In this document: piece by piece, positions 1 to 7,102 of the stretch
Numbering within the stretch: position 1 is the first letter of the stretch
Layout of the letters: every line of letters starts with the position of its first letter
From: an uncultured Dorea sp.
GTDB taxonomy: Bacteria > Bacillota > Clostridia > Lachnospirales > Lachnospiraceae
DNA: 30,051 nt
Direction: 5' to 3'
Assembly: GCA_910586965.1 (NCBI GenBank)
Contig: CAJUMF010000042.1
Span: forward strand, 1 to 30,051
The notes under the pieces: generated by a model
What the model was told of the DNA's origin: nothing
What the model saw: the letters and a program-made list of their open reading frames with translations, nothing else
Databases searched by the model: none
Program-made: the position numbers and the translations under genes

Positions 1-181
1 AACTTATAATATCAGCTTTCCCCCTTCGTGTCAATACTTTTTTCTATCTTTTTTTTCCTTTTTTTACATTATTTTCTTCGCCACTATATATTGATAGGTA
101 TCCCACACAAAATCCACAACATATATTCTAAATATATGGCGATATAGAAAAGCGTATCATTATGTTATGCAAAATAAGATT

Positions 182-210
182 AAAAAAGAACCTTCGCAAA
201 AAGGTTCCTT
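182..210 (-). terminator. Rho-independent terminator of tRNA-Ser(GGA)
   Basis: On the minus strand an 8-bp stem with one G-U pair (203-210 with 185-192) and a 10-nt loop runs into a six-T tract at 182-187, 14 nt after the tRNA 3' end. The bases before it (1-181) are AT-rich and hold no gene I can support. Confidence 0.8.
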
Positions 211-223
211 TAATAATATAGAG

Positions 224-313
224 CGGAGAAGGAGGGATTTGAACCCTCGCGCCGCTATTAACGACCTACTCCCTTTCCAGGGGAGCCCCTTCGGCCAGCT
301 TGGGTACTTCTCC
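224..313 (-). tRNA. tRNA-Ser (anticodon GGA)
   Basis: The minus strand folds as a 90-nt class II tRNA. The 7-bp acceptor stem GGAGAAG/CTTCTCC is followed by discriminator G. The anticodon arm CTCCC/GGGAG encloses the loop CTGGAAA, giving anticodon GGA (reads UCC/UCU). A long variable arm and a GGTTCAAATCC T-loop segment are present. No CCA is encoded, so the end must be added by nucleotidyltransferase. It has its own promoter and terminator. Confidence 0.95.
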
Positions 314-333
314 AATACATAAGTCCGAATATT

Positions 334-362
334 ATTATATGCATACTTTCCCAAACTGTCAA
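334..362 (-). promoter_or_regulatory. Sigma-A promoter of tRNA-Ser(GGA)
   Basis: A perfect consensus promoter on the minus strand: -35 TTGACA at 357-362, 17-bp spacer, -10 TATAAT at 334-339. The predicted start is about 13 nt before the mature tRNA 5' end, as expected for a stable-RNA promoter. Confidence 0.9.
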
Positions 363-384
363 GTCTTTTCTTTATGAAAATTAC

Positions 385-409
385 GGACTTTACAGTAAAT
401 GCAAAGTCC
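385..409 (-). terminator. Weak hairpin after the zinc-ribbon gene
   Basis: Inverted repeat GGACTTT/AAAGTCC (385-391 with 403-409), 12 nt past the stop of the upstream minus-strand gene. The U-rich stretch after it is broken (ATTTTC), so termination here may be inefficient. The next promoter (-35 at 357-362) starts just beyond it. Confidence 0.35.
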
Positions 410-420
410 TGTGTGAACAG

Positions 421-1461
421 TTATTCCCCGTAGTTTCTCATAGTAATCTGCGTCAGTTTACCATTGGTCGCATTAAAACTGGCATCAACACTTGAATAGT
501 ATGTATCGGCATCCCTCCATGAATACATAGCTATATCTTCACCTTCATACACCTCTTCGTCTGTCTCTCCATATTTTTTGACAACCTCTTCTCTGTCTGC
601 CCCTATCTGTACATTCCCCGGAAATATGATTGTCAGCTTTCCGCTTTCGAGATCATAATCATTTACAGATATTCCGCCGATCAGGCACTCTTCCGCCTTT
701 TTCTCCACATCGTCCGGATTGATAAAGTCCACCATGATGCTGTTGCCTTCTTTATCTGTCACATATCCGATAGAATATCCACCAGCGGAGACCATGCCGT
801 CTTCGCTGTCCAGCCCAATCTCCTCGTCTACCGTAAATCCTAGCATATCAAACTGTTTATATTCACACGGAAATGCAATCACATGATCATTAATCTGAAC
901 CGTATAGGAATTCCACCCGGCGCCCAACTCACTCACTTGCGGTGCAGCCTTGATCTCCTTATCCATGATACCGTCAAGATCTCCGTCAAGCCCGTCTTCT
1001 CCCCGGGACTCATCTTCACTGTCCGCTGTTAACTCTTCATCGATTTTCATCTCACTGATATCCATAATTCCATCATTGACATTGCTATACCCAAGGCCGA
1101 AAATGACTGCATCGAGGACAAGCCCTAATACCAGAGATATGATCAGGAACAGCTTCGCCTTGTTTGCCGAATCACGCGCACCGTCATAATCACCATTCCT
1201 TTGCTGCGCATTGATCCTGCCGGAAAATATAATACTTACAATTCCTAATGGAAGACAACACATTAACAATGACAATACGGAAAGGACCATATATAATGTT
1301 CCGTTAATTGGCTGCTGCGGACTCTGACACACACTCTGTCCGACCGTTCCGTATTGATACTCGTAAGCGCCGGACTTTTCTTCTTCCTGAACAACCGCGC
1401 CGCACATTGGGCAGAACTTTACTCCGTCGGGAATCTCTTCTTTGCAGAATTTACACTTCAT
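421..1461 (-). CDS. Zinc-ribbon, CD225/dispanin-like membrane protein
   Basis: A 346-residue protein of unknown function. The N terminus is a zinc ribbon: Cys3, Cys6, Cys17 and Cys20 in two CxxC knuckles. A Gln/Tyr-rich linker leads to two membrane segments (about 57-80 and 103-125) separated by RINAQQRNGDYDGARDSANK, the loop pattern of the CD225/dispanin family. An acidic stretch (about 141-165) leads to a C-terminal domain, probably extracytoplasmic. Its end (about 285-343) has the shape G-x-D-REEVVKKYG followed by alternating strands, resembling a BamE/SmpA-like repeat; that likeness is my inference. The start has an AGGAGGG ribosome site. It stands alone between two tRNA-Ser genes. A TATAAT lies upstream at about 1500, but no well-spaced -35 was found. 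Confidence 0.85.
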   Translation of the reverse strand: MKCKFCKEEIPDGVKFCPMCGAVVQEEEKSGAYEYQYGTVGQSVCQSPQQPINGTLYMVLSVLSLLMCCLPLGIVSIIFSGRINAQQRNGDYDGARDSANKAKLFLIISLVLGLVLDAVIFGLGYSNVNDGIMDISEMKIDEELTADSEDESRGEDGLDGDLDGIMDKEIKAAPQVSELGAGWNSYTVQINDHVIAFPCEYKQFDMLGFTVDEEIGLDSEDGMVSAGGYSIGYVTDKEGNSIMVDFINPDDVEKKAEECLIGGISVNDYDLESGKLTIIFPGNVQIGADREEVVKKYGETDEEVYEGEDIAMYSWRDADTYYSSVDASFNATNGKLTQITMRNYGE

Positions 1462-1582
1462 GACGCATCCCTCCTGTTATGCAGTATATTTTGATTGTAT
1501 TATACGTTTTGTTCCTGATATCAATATACTACCGGTTCCTTAAGCACACAAGTAAAATATTCTGAATTATTTTTTAAGAAAT

Positions 1583-1618
1583 AAAAAAACCATGCATCCA
1601 GTCACCCTTTTTGCACAG
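1583..1618 (-). terminator. Probable terminator of tRNA-Ser(UGA)
   Basis: On the minus strand a 7-bp stem with two G-U pairs (CTGTGCA with TGCATGG, 1612-1618 with 1590-1596) and a 15-nt loop is followed directly by seven Ts (1583-1589). It lies 26 nt after the tRNA. Confidence 0.5.
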
Positions 1619-1643
1619 CTTCTTCTATATCTTTTATGAGGAA

Positions 1644-1729
1644 CGGAGAGGGTGGGATTCGAACCCACGCGCCCTTGCGGACAAACGGTTTTCAAGACCG
1701 CCTCGTTATGACCACTTCGATACCTCTCC
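1644..1729 (-). tRNA. tRNA-Ser (anticodon UGA)
   Basis: An 86-nt class II tRNA on the minus strand. Acceptor stem GGAGAGG/CCTCTCC is followed by discriminator G. The anticodon loop CTTGAAA gives anticodon UGA, closed by a stem with one G-U pair. There is a long variable arm and a GGTTCGAATCC T-loop segment. No CCA is encoded. A plus-strand reading frame across it, containing GWDSNPRALADK, is the familiar false protein made from an antisense tRNA-Ser. Confidence 0.95.
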
Positions 1730-1777
1730 ATCTGTTAACTGCCACTCACAGCTTGACCAAGCCTTACGACAATATGC

Positions 1778-1806
1778 ATTTTACCACACAAAGAAATGTC
1801 CGTCAA
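1778..1806 (-). promoter_or_regulatory. Sigma-A promoter of tRNA-Ser(UGA)
   Basis: -35 TTGACG at 1801-1806, 17-bp spacer, -10 TAAAAT at 1778-1783 on the minus strand, between the end of ispD and the tRNA. Confidence 0.75.
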
Positions 1807-1834
1807 CAATTAATTTCCAGATTTTAGCGTATTT

Positions 1835-2578
1835 TTAACCGCTATGTTTCCTTCTTCGCAAAAAGCTTTCCGCAACTTCCAAATCTTCCCGAGTGGTAAT
1901 CTTAATATTTTCGTAGGATGCCTCAAACAGCCTTACCGGCACTTGCATCTCCTGCTCAACTACCATGGCATCATCTGTCACTTCAATACATTGTTCCCTC
2001 TTGAGCTTAGAATATGCTTCTATAATTAAAGATTTCTCAAAAATCTGAGGTGTCTGCACTGCCCATACAAGCTTGCGTTTCGGTGTCTGCACCGCGAACT
2101 TTTGCCCATCCACTAATTTGACAGTATCTTTGCTGGGCATCCCTGCCACGCAGGCGCGGTATCTTGTGACAGTCTCATAACCTCTCTCCAAGATCTCTTC
2201 GTCCACAAACATCCTTGCCCCGTCATGAATAAAGACATATTCTATCCGGCCATTGTCATCAAGTTCCCCATCTCGGATTACTTTCAGTCCTTCCCACACA
2301 GAATCATACCGCTCAGCTCCTCCCGGAACAATCGCCTTAACTTTGGAAAAATGATATTTCTGCACAATTTCCTTCCGCACATACTCCTCCTGTCCTTTTC
2401 CAACTACAAGAACAATGTCATCGATCACGCGAGAAACTTGAAACGCGCTCAACGTGTAATAGATCACCGGCCTACCCTCTATCTCAATATATTGCTTTTG
2501 AACATATGTTCCCATCCTTTTCCCCTGTCCCGCTGAAAGCACGATTGCAGTGCACCTCTTTTTTGTTCCGCTATTCAT
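1835..2578 (-). CDS. ispD: 2-C-methyl-D-erythritol 4-phosphate cytidylyltransferase
   Basis: Transfers CMP from CTP to methylerythritol phosphate, the third step of the MEP isoprenoid pathway, in the cytosol. Family motifs are present: nucleotide-binding SAGQGKRMG near the N terminus, IHDGARMFV in the middle, then VQTPQIF and EVTDDAMVVE. At 247 residues it is slightly longer than usual (about 225-235). I start at the ATG at 2578, which has AGGTGA five bases upstream; an in-frame GTG at 2587 lacks a ribosome site. The gene overlaps the end of tsaD by 8 nt, so it is translationally coupled and is the last gene of the tsa cluster. No strong terminator follows; a tRNA promoter starts about 30 nt downstream. 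Confidence 0.95.
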   Translation of the reverse strand: MNSGTKKRCTAIVLSAGQGKRMGTYVQKQYIEIEGRPVIYYTLSAFQVSRVIDDIVLVVGKGQEEYVRKEIVQKYHFSKVKAIVPGGAERYDSVWEGLKVIRDGELDDNGRIEYVFIHDGARMFVDEEILERGYETVTRYRACVAGMPSKDTVKLVDGQKFAVQTPKRKLVWAVQTPQIFEKSLIIEAYSKLKREQCIEVTDDAMVVEQEMQVPVRLFEASYENIKITTREDLEVAESFLRRRKHSG

Positions 2579-3608
2579 ATCTCTCACCTAATTTTAAGTT
2601 CGGCACTGCATTCAGATCCCATCCGTGCCTTGTTCCCGCAAGATATTCATAATAAGCAGCTACACCGATCATAGCTGCGTTATCTGTACAATAAACAGGA
2701 GAAGGATAATAAAGCTTCACTCCCCGCTCTTCACAAGCTGACTTCATCGCTTCCCGGAGCGCACTGTTAGAGGCCACTCCCCCTGCAATGGCAAATTTAT
2801 CCGCTTTATATTCCCTTACAGCATGCATAGCATTTGCCACCAGAACATCCGTCACCGCCTTCTGAAAAGACGCCGCAACATCTGACTGGTCATATTCTTC
2901 ACCTTTCATCCTGCAGCCGTTGATATAATTTAAAACTGCAGACTTCACGCCGCTAAAACTGAAATCATAAGAATCCTCTCCCATATGCGCTCTCGGAAAC
3001 GCAATTGCTTCCGGATTCCCTTCTTTTGAAACCTTATCGATCTTAGGTCCCCCCGGATACCCAAGCCCGATGGCCCGTGCGACCTTATCAAAAGCCTCCC
3101 CGGCAGCGTCATCCCTTGTCCGTCCAATTATATCAAACTTCCCGTAATCCCTGACCCACACCAAATGCGTATGTCCGCCGGATACAACCAGGGAGAGGAA
3201 AGGCGGTTCAAGCTCCGGGTGCTCAATATAATTAGCTGCAATATGCCCTTCAATATGATGCACGCCGATAAGAGGCTTCTTAGCCGCATACGCAATCGCT
3301 TTCGCCTCTGCCACCCCTACAAGCAATGCGCCCACAAGTCCCGGACCATAGGTAACCCCGACAGCATCCATGTCCATAAGCTCTGTGCCGGCTTCGGAGA
3401 GCGCCGTTTCGATAACTTGATTGATCTTTTCTATGTGCTTTCTTGATGCTATCTCCGGCACAACTCCGCCATATAGAGTATGAAGTTCTATCTGCGAGGA
3501 GATTACATTAGAGAGCACACTCCTCCCGTTCTTCACAACTGCCGCTGCCGTCTCATCGCAAGAACTTTCAATCGCAAGTATAAGAATATCTTTTTGCTCT
3601 TTCATCAT
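2571..3608 (-). CDS. tsaD: tRNA N6-threonylcarbamoyladenosine transferase TsaD
   Basis: Catalytic subunit of the t6A37 enzyme, which moves threonylcarbamoyl from its AMP adduct to A37 of ANN-decoding tRNAs, together with TsaB and TsaE. At 345 residues it has the usual length. The ASKHA fold is visible: ESSCDET near the N terminus, the metal site HHIEGH with His118 and His122, VSGGHTHL (about 143-150), AGGVASNS (275-282), and the third metal ligand Asp309 in CTDNAAM. Tandem ATGs begin the frame, preceded by AAGGAAGGG. It follows rnz by 29 nt and overlaps ispD. TsaB and TsaE are encoded upstream in the same cluster; TsaC/Sua5 is not in the window. Confidence 0.97.
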   Translation of the reverse strand: MMKEQKDILILAIESSCDETAAAVVKNGRSVLSNVISSQIELHTLYGGVVPEIASRKHIEKINQVIETALSEAGTELMDMDAVGVTYGPGLVGALLVGVAEAKAIAYAAKKPLIGVHHIEGHIAANYIEHPELEPPFLSLVVSGGHTHLVWVRDYGKFDIIGRTRDDAAGEAFDKVARAIGLGYPGGPKIDKVSKEGNPEAIAFPRAHMGEDSYDFSFSGVKSAVLNYINGCRMKGEEYDQSDVAASFQKAVTDVLVANAMHAVREYKADKFAIAGGVASNSALREAMKSACEERGVKLYYPSPVYCTDNAAMIGVAAYYEYLAGTRHGWDLNAVPNLKLGERYE

Positions 3609-3637
3609 ACCCTTCCTTTTCTATATACAAATCTACG

Positions 3638-4546
3638 TTAATTCTCGAATATAAGCTCTGCCGAGCGTTTATCTTTTGCTGCAACCGCCCGAGGAAATAT
3701 CCGGCGCACCTCATCCATATACTCCTCAGGATGATTGAGCGAGGGACTGTAATGCGTCAGCCACATCTCTCTCACATCTGCTTCTTTCGCAAGCTGCGCC
3801 GCTTCGTAAAAAGTCATATGCTTGTATTCTTTCGCCTTTTTCTGTTTATCCTTCTCACCATACATACCCTCGCACACAAACAGATCCGAACCCACCGCAT
3901 TCTGCCTGATCGAATCCGTCGGTCTTGTATCGGTACAATATGTTACCTTAATACCTTTTCTGGCAGGGCCGAGCACCATATCCGGCGTATAAGTATTGCC
4001 GTCCGTCTCGACAATCTCACCTTTCTGCAGAATGCCCCAGAACTTCTGCGGGATCTGCGCTTCATTGGCACGCTCCACATCAAACTTTCCCGCCCGGTCT
4101 ATCTCAATCGTATATCCGTAGCAGATAACATTGTGATTTACCCGAAATGCTTTCAGGCGATAACCATTTATCTCAAATGTCTGTTCCGGCTCAGTAATCT
4201 CAATATACTGTATAAAAAACGGAAGTTCCGGCGCGATCACTCTCAACGAATCCACTACCCTCCTTAGTCCCTTCGGGCCGATCAAAGTAAGGGGCTCCTT
4301 CCTGTCTGCATTGCCCATGGTAAGGAGCAGTCCCGGAAGCCCGCTGATATGATCCCCGTGGTAATGCGTAAAGCAGATCACATCAATCGGTTTAAAACTC
4401 CACCCTTTCTCCTTGATGGCAATCTGTGTGCCCTCGCCGCAATCGATCAAAAGACTGCTTCCATTATATCTTACCATAAATGATGTGAGCCACCGATACG
4501 GCAGCGGCATCATTCCGCCAGTTCCTAACAAACATACATCTAACAT
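3638..4546 (-). CDS. rnz: Ribonuclease Z
   Basis: A metallo-beta-lactamase-fold endonuclease that trims the 3' side of tRNA precursors. The zinc motif THYHGDH is at 60-66. Further expected elements are GEGTQ near 38, HNVICYGY around 134-141, CTDTRPT, and a late histidine in LTHYSPSLNH. At 302 residues it is the short bacterial (RNase Z-S) type. This activity matters here because both tRNA-Ser genes lack encoded CCA, so their 3' ends depend on RNase Z followed by CCA addition. It follows the zinc-knuckle ORF by 30 nt and precedes tsaD. Confidence 0.96.
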   Translation of the reverse strand: MLDVCLLGTGGMMPLPYRWLTSFMVRYNGSSLLIDCGEGTQIAIKEKGWSFKPIDVICFTHYHGDHISGLPGLLLTMGNADRKEPLTLIGPKGLRRVVDSLRVIAPELPFFIQYIEITEPEQTFEINGYRLKAFRVNHNVICYGYTIEIDRAGKFDVERANEAQIPQKFWGILQKGEIVETDGNTYTPDMVLGPARKGIKVTYCTDTRPTDSIRQNAVGSDLFVCEGMYGEKDKQKKAKEYKHMTFYEAAQLAKEADVREMWLTHYSPSLNHPEEYMDEVRRIFPRAVAAKDKRSAELIFEN

Positions 4547-4576
4547 CTTCTACCCCTTTACTGTTATCCGCAACAA

Positions 4577-4816
4577 TTACGTCTCTGTCTCCACCGGCAC
4601 GAGAAAGCTTCCGATAAACTCATCATAGCACTGCTCGCAGAGTTCAAAACGGTCTCTTCGGTTATCTTTTCCCGAAAAATATCCCCATCGCTTTTCGACT
4701 TCCAACAAGTCCTCTGCGGGAACCCCTCCGGCAACCGGAATTTCCTTTCCGCATTTGTTACAGATAATCTTACTGATTTCCTGAATTTCTTTTGTACTGT
4801 TCCTATATTGGCGCAT
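4577..4816 (-). CDS. Small protein with two CxxC zinc knuckles
   Basis: A 79-residue protein I cannot assign to a function. Two cysteine pairs, CNKCGKEI in the first third and CEQCYDEF near the C terminus, could bind one zinc ion. No membrane segment or signal is visible. The chosen ATG at 4816 has GGGAGGAA six bases upstream; an earlier in-frame ATG at 4834 has no such site. It sits between rimI and rnz behind its own good promoter (4882-4910), so it would lead the transcript rnz-tsaD-ispD. The context suggests a role near tRNA or ribosome maturation, by association only. Confidence 0.8.
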   Translation of the reverse strand: MRQYRNSTKEIQEISKIICNKCGKEIPVAGGVPAEDLLEVEKRWGYFSGKDNRRDRFELCEQCYDEFIGSFLVPVETET

Positions 4817-4881
4817 ACAATTCCTCCCGTGCATATTCCATATACCCTGAAATATATCTTTTTCTTTGCTGTTACGCCTAC

Positions 4882-4910
4882 ATTATATAAAATCGCCAGA
4901 CGTTTTCCAA
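4882..4910 (-). promoter_or_regulatory. Internal promoter before the zinc-knuckle ORF
   Basis: -35 TTGGAA at 4905-4910, 17-bp spacer, -10 TATAAT at 4882-4887 on the minus strand. It lies in the 120-nt gap after rimI and would allow the second half of the cluster to be expressed apart from tsaE-tsaB-rimI. Confidence 0.65.
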
Positions 4911-4936
4911 GTGGGAAGCACTGTCACATCTGCCAG

Positions 4937-5380
4937 TTATTTTCCAAATCGAAAACTCATCAATATGGCATCTTCCGATGGTTCTCTGTAATAATCTTTC
5001 CTGACTCCGTCCTCTTTGAATCCAGACTTTTTATAGAACAGAACCGCTGCCTCATTGCCCTTCCGTACATCCAAAAGAATAGCCTCCATCTGCCTGTTAA
5101 GACATACCTTTTTCATCTCCTCAAGAAGCCGTGTCGCCACTCCCTGCCGCCTGCAAGATGTCTTTACGGCTATCCTTGCGATCTCTGCTTCATCTGCAGC
5201 ACAGTAACATATCACATAACCAACAAGCGCATCCGACATCCATGCTCCTAAGAGAATCGTATACGTCTGCCCAAGACTTTCCCTGATCCCCGCAGCACTC
5301 CAGGGATCGGAGAACCCCTCTTTTTCGAGCTGATGAATTCTCTCAACATCCGCTTCCCTAATTTCCTTAATTGTCAACAT
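4937..5380 (-). CDS. rimI: Ribosomal-protein-alanine N-acetyltransferase RimI
   Basis: A GNAT enzyme expected to acetylate the N-terminal alanine of ribosomal protein S18, with acetyl-CoA as donor. The pyrophosphate-binding motif RRQGVA is at 77-82, after the usual beta-4 IARIAVKTSC. The later NEAAVLFYKKSGF (109-121) and a tyrosine-rich C terminus match RimI. Its 147 residues fit the family. It lies 4 nt after tsaB, the arrangement tsaE-tsaB-rimI common in Firmicutes. The exact substrate is inferred from the family and neighbours. Confidence 0.92.
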   Translation of the reverse strand: MLTIKEIREADVERIHQLEKEGFSDPWSAAGIRESLGQTYTILLGAWMSDALVGYVICYCAADEAEIARIAVKTSCRRQGVATRLLEEMKKVCLNRQMEAILLDVRKGNEAAVLFYKKSGFKEDGVRKDYYREPSEDAILMSFRFGK

Positions 5381-5384
5381 ATCT

Positions 5385-6131
5385 TCAACTCTCTGTTACG
5401 GATTCTTTGCATCTTAATTCACGCTCTTTACGTTCTCGCTCTGCCTGGGAGACTCTGAGATACTCTGGCCTGTGCTCCGCTGCAGAGCAAATCTTTCCCT
5501 CTCTGTAATAACGAATGCCCAGCGCTGCCACAGATGCCGCCCGCTGACGGTTCATATGGCACGGTGCAAAGGCAACATCTTCCCCCGGCAGAATACGTCC
5601 CGTTAACGCCTCTCTGAATACCGGTACGCCATCACCCAGAAAGACAATCTTTCTATTATAAGAGCGTAGCTTCTGTCCTAATTCTTCGATACTGATCGCC
5701 ATCTGCCCCTCAACGACAGCCAGCTCATCTGCACAGAATTCATAGATGCCTGTATAAACCTGCCCCCGTCTTGCATCCATGATCGGACAGACCAGCCTTT
5801 TTGTCCCCCACAGATTGTATGCCAGTCCCTCCAGTGTCGGCACAGCGATGACAGGCTTTTGAAGCGCAAGCGCAAGTCCTTTGGCTGTAGCCGAGCCAAT
5901 GCGAAGCCCGGTAAATGAGCCCGGCCCTGCCGCCACCGCCACTGCATCGATGGTCTCCATATCAAGTTCCGTCATCTTTACAACTTCATCCAGCATAGGA
6001 AGAAGTGTCTGAGAATGAGTCTTTTTATAGTTGACCGTATACTCGGCCACTAACTCTTCTTCATCCTTGTCCGCACGAACGACTGCCACACTGGCAACCA
6101 TCCCCGAACTGTCAAGTGCTAATATTCGCAT
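5385..6131 (-). CDS. tsaB: t6A synthesis protein TsaB
   Basis: Inactive ASKHA-fold partner of TsaD, needed to assemble the t6A complex. The N terminus reads MRILALDSSG, followed by KKTHSQTLLPMLDEV and AAGPGSFTGLRIG, the most conserved TsaB segment. A MDARRGQVYTGIY segment follows. At 248 residues it is normal for the family, and it lacks the HxxxH metal site of TsaD. It overlaps tsaE by 13 nt and is followed by rimI after 4 nt. Confidence 0.96.
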   Translation of the reverse strand: MRILALDSSGMVASVAVVRADKDEEELVAEYTVNYKKTHSQTLLPMLDEVVKMTELDMETIDAVAVAAGPGSFTGLRIGSATAKGLALALQKPVIAVPTLEGLAYNLWGTKRLVCPIMDARRGQVYTGIYEFCADELAVVEGQMAISIEELGQKLRSYNRKIVFLGDGVPVFREALTGRILPGEDVAFAPCHMNRQRAASVAALGIRYYREGKICSAAEHRPEYLRVSQAERERKERELRCKESVTES

Positions 6132-6544
6132 ATCTCAATCCTCCGGTAATCAAATCCCTGTTCCAGATTCTTTTCTATCGTAATCTTCGTATAGTGCTCC
6201 GGAAGAATATCTGCGATCAGATCCGCCCATTCGATCAAACTGACTCCGTCACCGTAAATATAATCCTCATATCCGATCTCTTCCATCTCCTCCGCATCAC
6301 CGATACGGTATACATCAAAATGATAAAAGGGCAGACGCCCTCCTTCATATATCTGCACAATCGTAAATGTAGGGCTGCTCACCGGCTCCTCAATCCCAAG
6401 CCCTGCCGCCAGACCTTTTGTAAACGCTGTCTTCCCGACACCCAGATCGCCGATCAGCGCAAACACCTGCCCGCTCTTAGCCCGTTCTCCCAGCCTGAAG
6501 CCAGACTCAAACGTTTCTCTCTCACTGTTCGTTTCAATAATCAT
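6119..6544 (-). CDS. tsaE: t6A synthesis ATPase TsaE
   Basis: A small P-loop ATPase that resets the TsaB-TsaD complex during t6A formation. Walker A GDLGVGKT is at 32-39. SSPTFTIVQIY and YHFDVYRI follow in the usual order, and LIEWAD near the C terminus is the family signature. Its 141 residues are typical. It is the first gene of the operon, behind a good promoter at 6584-6612, and overlaps tsaB. Confidence 0.96.
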   Translation of the reverse strand: MIIETNSERETFESGFRLGERAKSGQVFALIGDLGVGKTAFTKGLAAGLGIEEPVSSPTFTIVQIYEGGRLPFYHFDVYRIGDAEEMEEIGYEDYIYGDGVSLIEWADLIADILPEHYTKITIEKNLEQGFDYRRIEICEY

Positions 6545-6583
6545 AGTAACTCCAACTATTCCGCTTTCTTTCTTGTCCTATAA

Positions 6584-6612
6584 ATGATATACTTGAATCA
6601 GGAAATAGTCAA
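6584..6612 (-). promoter_or_regulatory. Promoter of the tsaE operon
   Basis: -35 TTGACT at 6607-6612, 17-bp spacer, -10 TATCAT at 6584-6589 on the minus strand, about 40 nt before the tsaE start. The divergent plus-strand VOC gene must share this 100-bp interval; I found no convincing promoter for it. Confidence 0.7.
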
Positions 6613-6644
6613 TATGCAGACAACGAACAGGAGGATTTTATTTC

Positions 6645-7016
6645 ATGAAATTTACATTTTACCACAATAATATTAATGTAGCTGATTTGGAAAAATCTGT
6701 TGCATTTTACAAAAAAGCATTGGGACTTACCGTATCGCGTGAAAAGGAAGCGGAAGATAAGAGCTTTAAACTCGTATTCTTAGGGGACGAAACGACCCCG
6801 CATCTTTTAGAGCTTACATGGCTTAGAGACATGGACCGTCCTTATGATCTGGGAGACAACGAATCTCATCTTGCAATGAAGGTGGACGACATAAAAGCCG
6901 CACTTGCACATCACAAAGAGATGAATTGTGTTTGTTTCGAAAATGTTGAGATGGGCGTTTACTTTATCTGTGACCCCGATGGGTACTGGACAGAAATCTG
7001 CCAGGCGGACGAATAA
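6645..7016 (+). CDS. VOC-family glyoxalase I-like protein
   Basis: A 123-residue vicinal-oxygen-chelate protein resembling lactoylglutathione lyase. All four metal-ligand positions of glyoxalase I appear filled: His7, Glu56 in LLELTW, His75 in SHLAMKV and Glu117 in YWTEI. The N-terminal NVADLEKSVAFYKKALGL is the usual beta-alpha-beta start. Many such proteins in Clostridia act on substrates other than glutathione adducts, so glyoxalase activity is only likely. AGGAGG precedes the ATG by nine bases. It is monocistronic, with a terminator right after it. Confidence 0.88.
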   Translation: MKFTFYHNNINVADLEKSVAFYKKALGLTVSREKEAEDKSFKLVFLGDETTPHLLELTWLRDMDRPYDLGDNESHLAMKVDDIKAALAHHKEMNCVCFENVEMGVYFICDPDGYWTEICQADE

Positions 7017-7046
7017 TATATACCTGGATACGACAAGACACTGTTT

Positions 7047-7075
7047 GAGGGAGCAGATATTCTGCCCCCTCTTTT
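7047..7075 (+). terminator. Terminator of the VOC gene
   Basis: Stem GAGGG-A-GCAG with CTGC-C-CCCTC (7047-7056 with 7062-7071), one A/C mismatch and a 5-nt loop, followed by TTTT at 7072-7075. Confidence 0.8.
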
Positions 7076-7102
7076 CCATCCATATCTAAATCATTGTAAT
7101 CT

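Noticed and set aside
160..354. Minus-strand reading frame of 64 codons over the tRNA-Ser(GGA)
   Set aside because: It spans the tRNA, its terminator and its promoter; no independent support.
1500..1530. Promoter for the zinc-ribbon gene with TTGATA and TATAAT
   Set aside because: The two hexamers are only 14 bp apart, too close for a normal sigma-A promoter; only the -10 is credible.
1611..1838. Plus-strand reading frame across the tRNA-Ser(UGA) gene, with GWDSNPRALADK
   Set aside because: It is the antisense of a tRNA-Ser, a well-known source of false proteins; no ribosome site or codon evidence.
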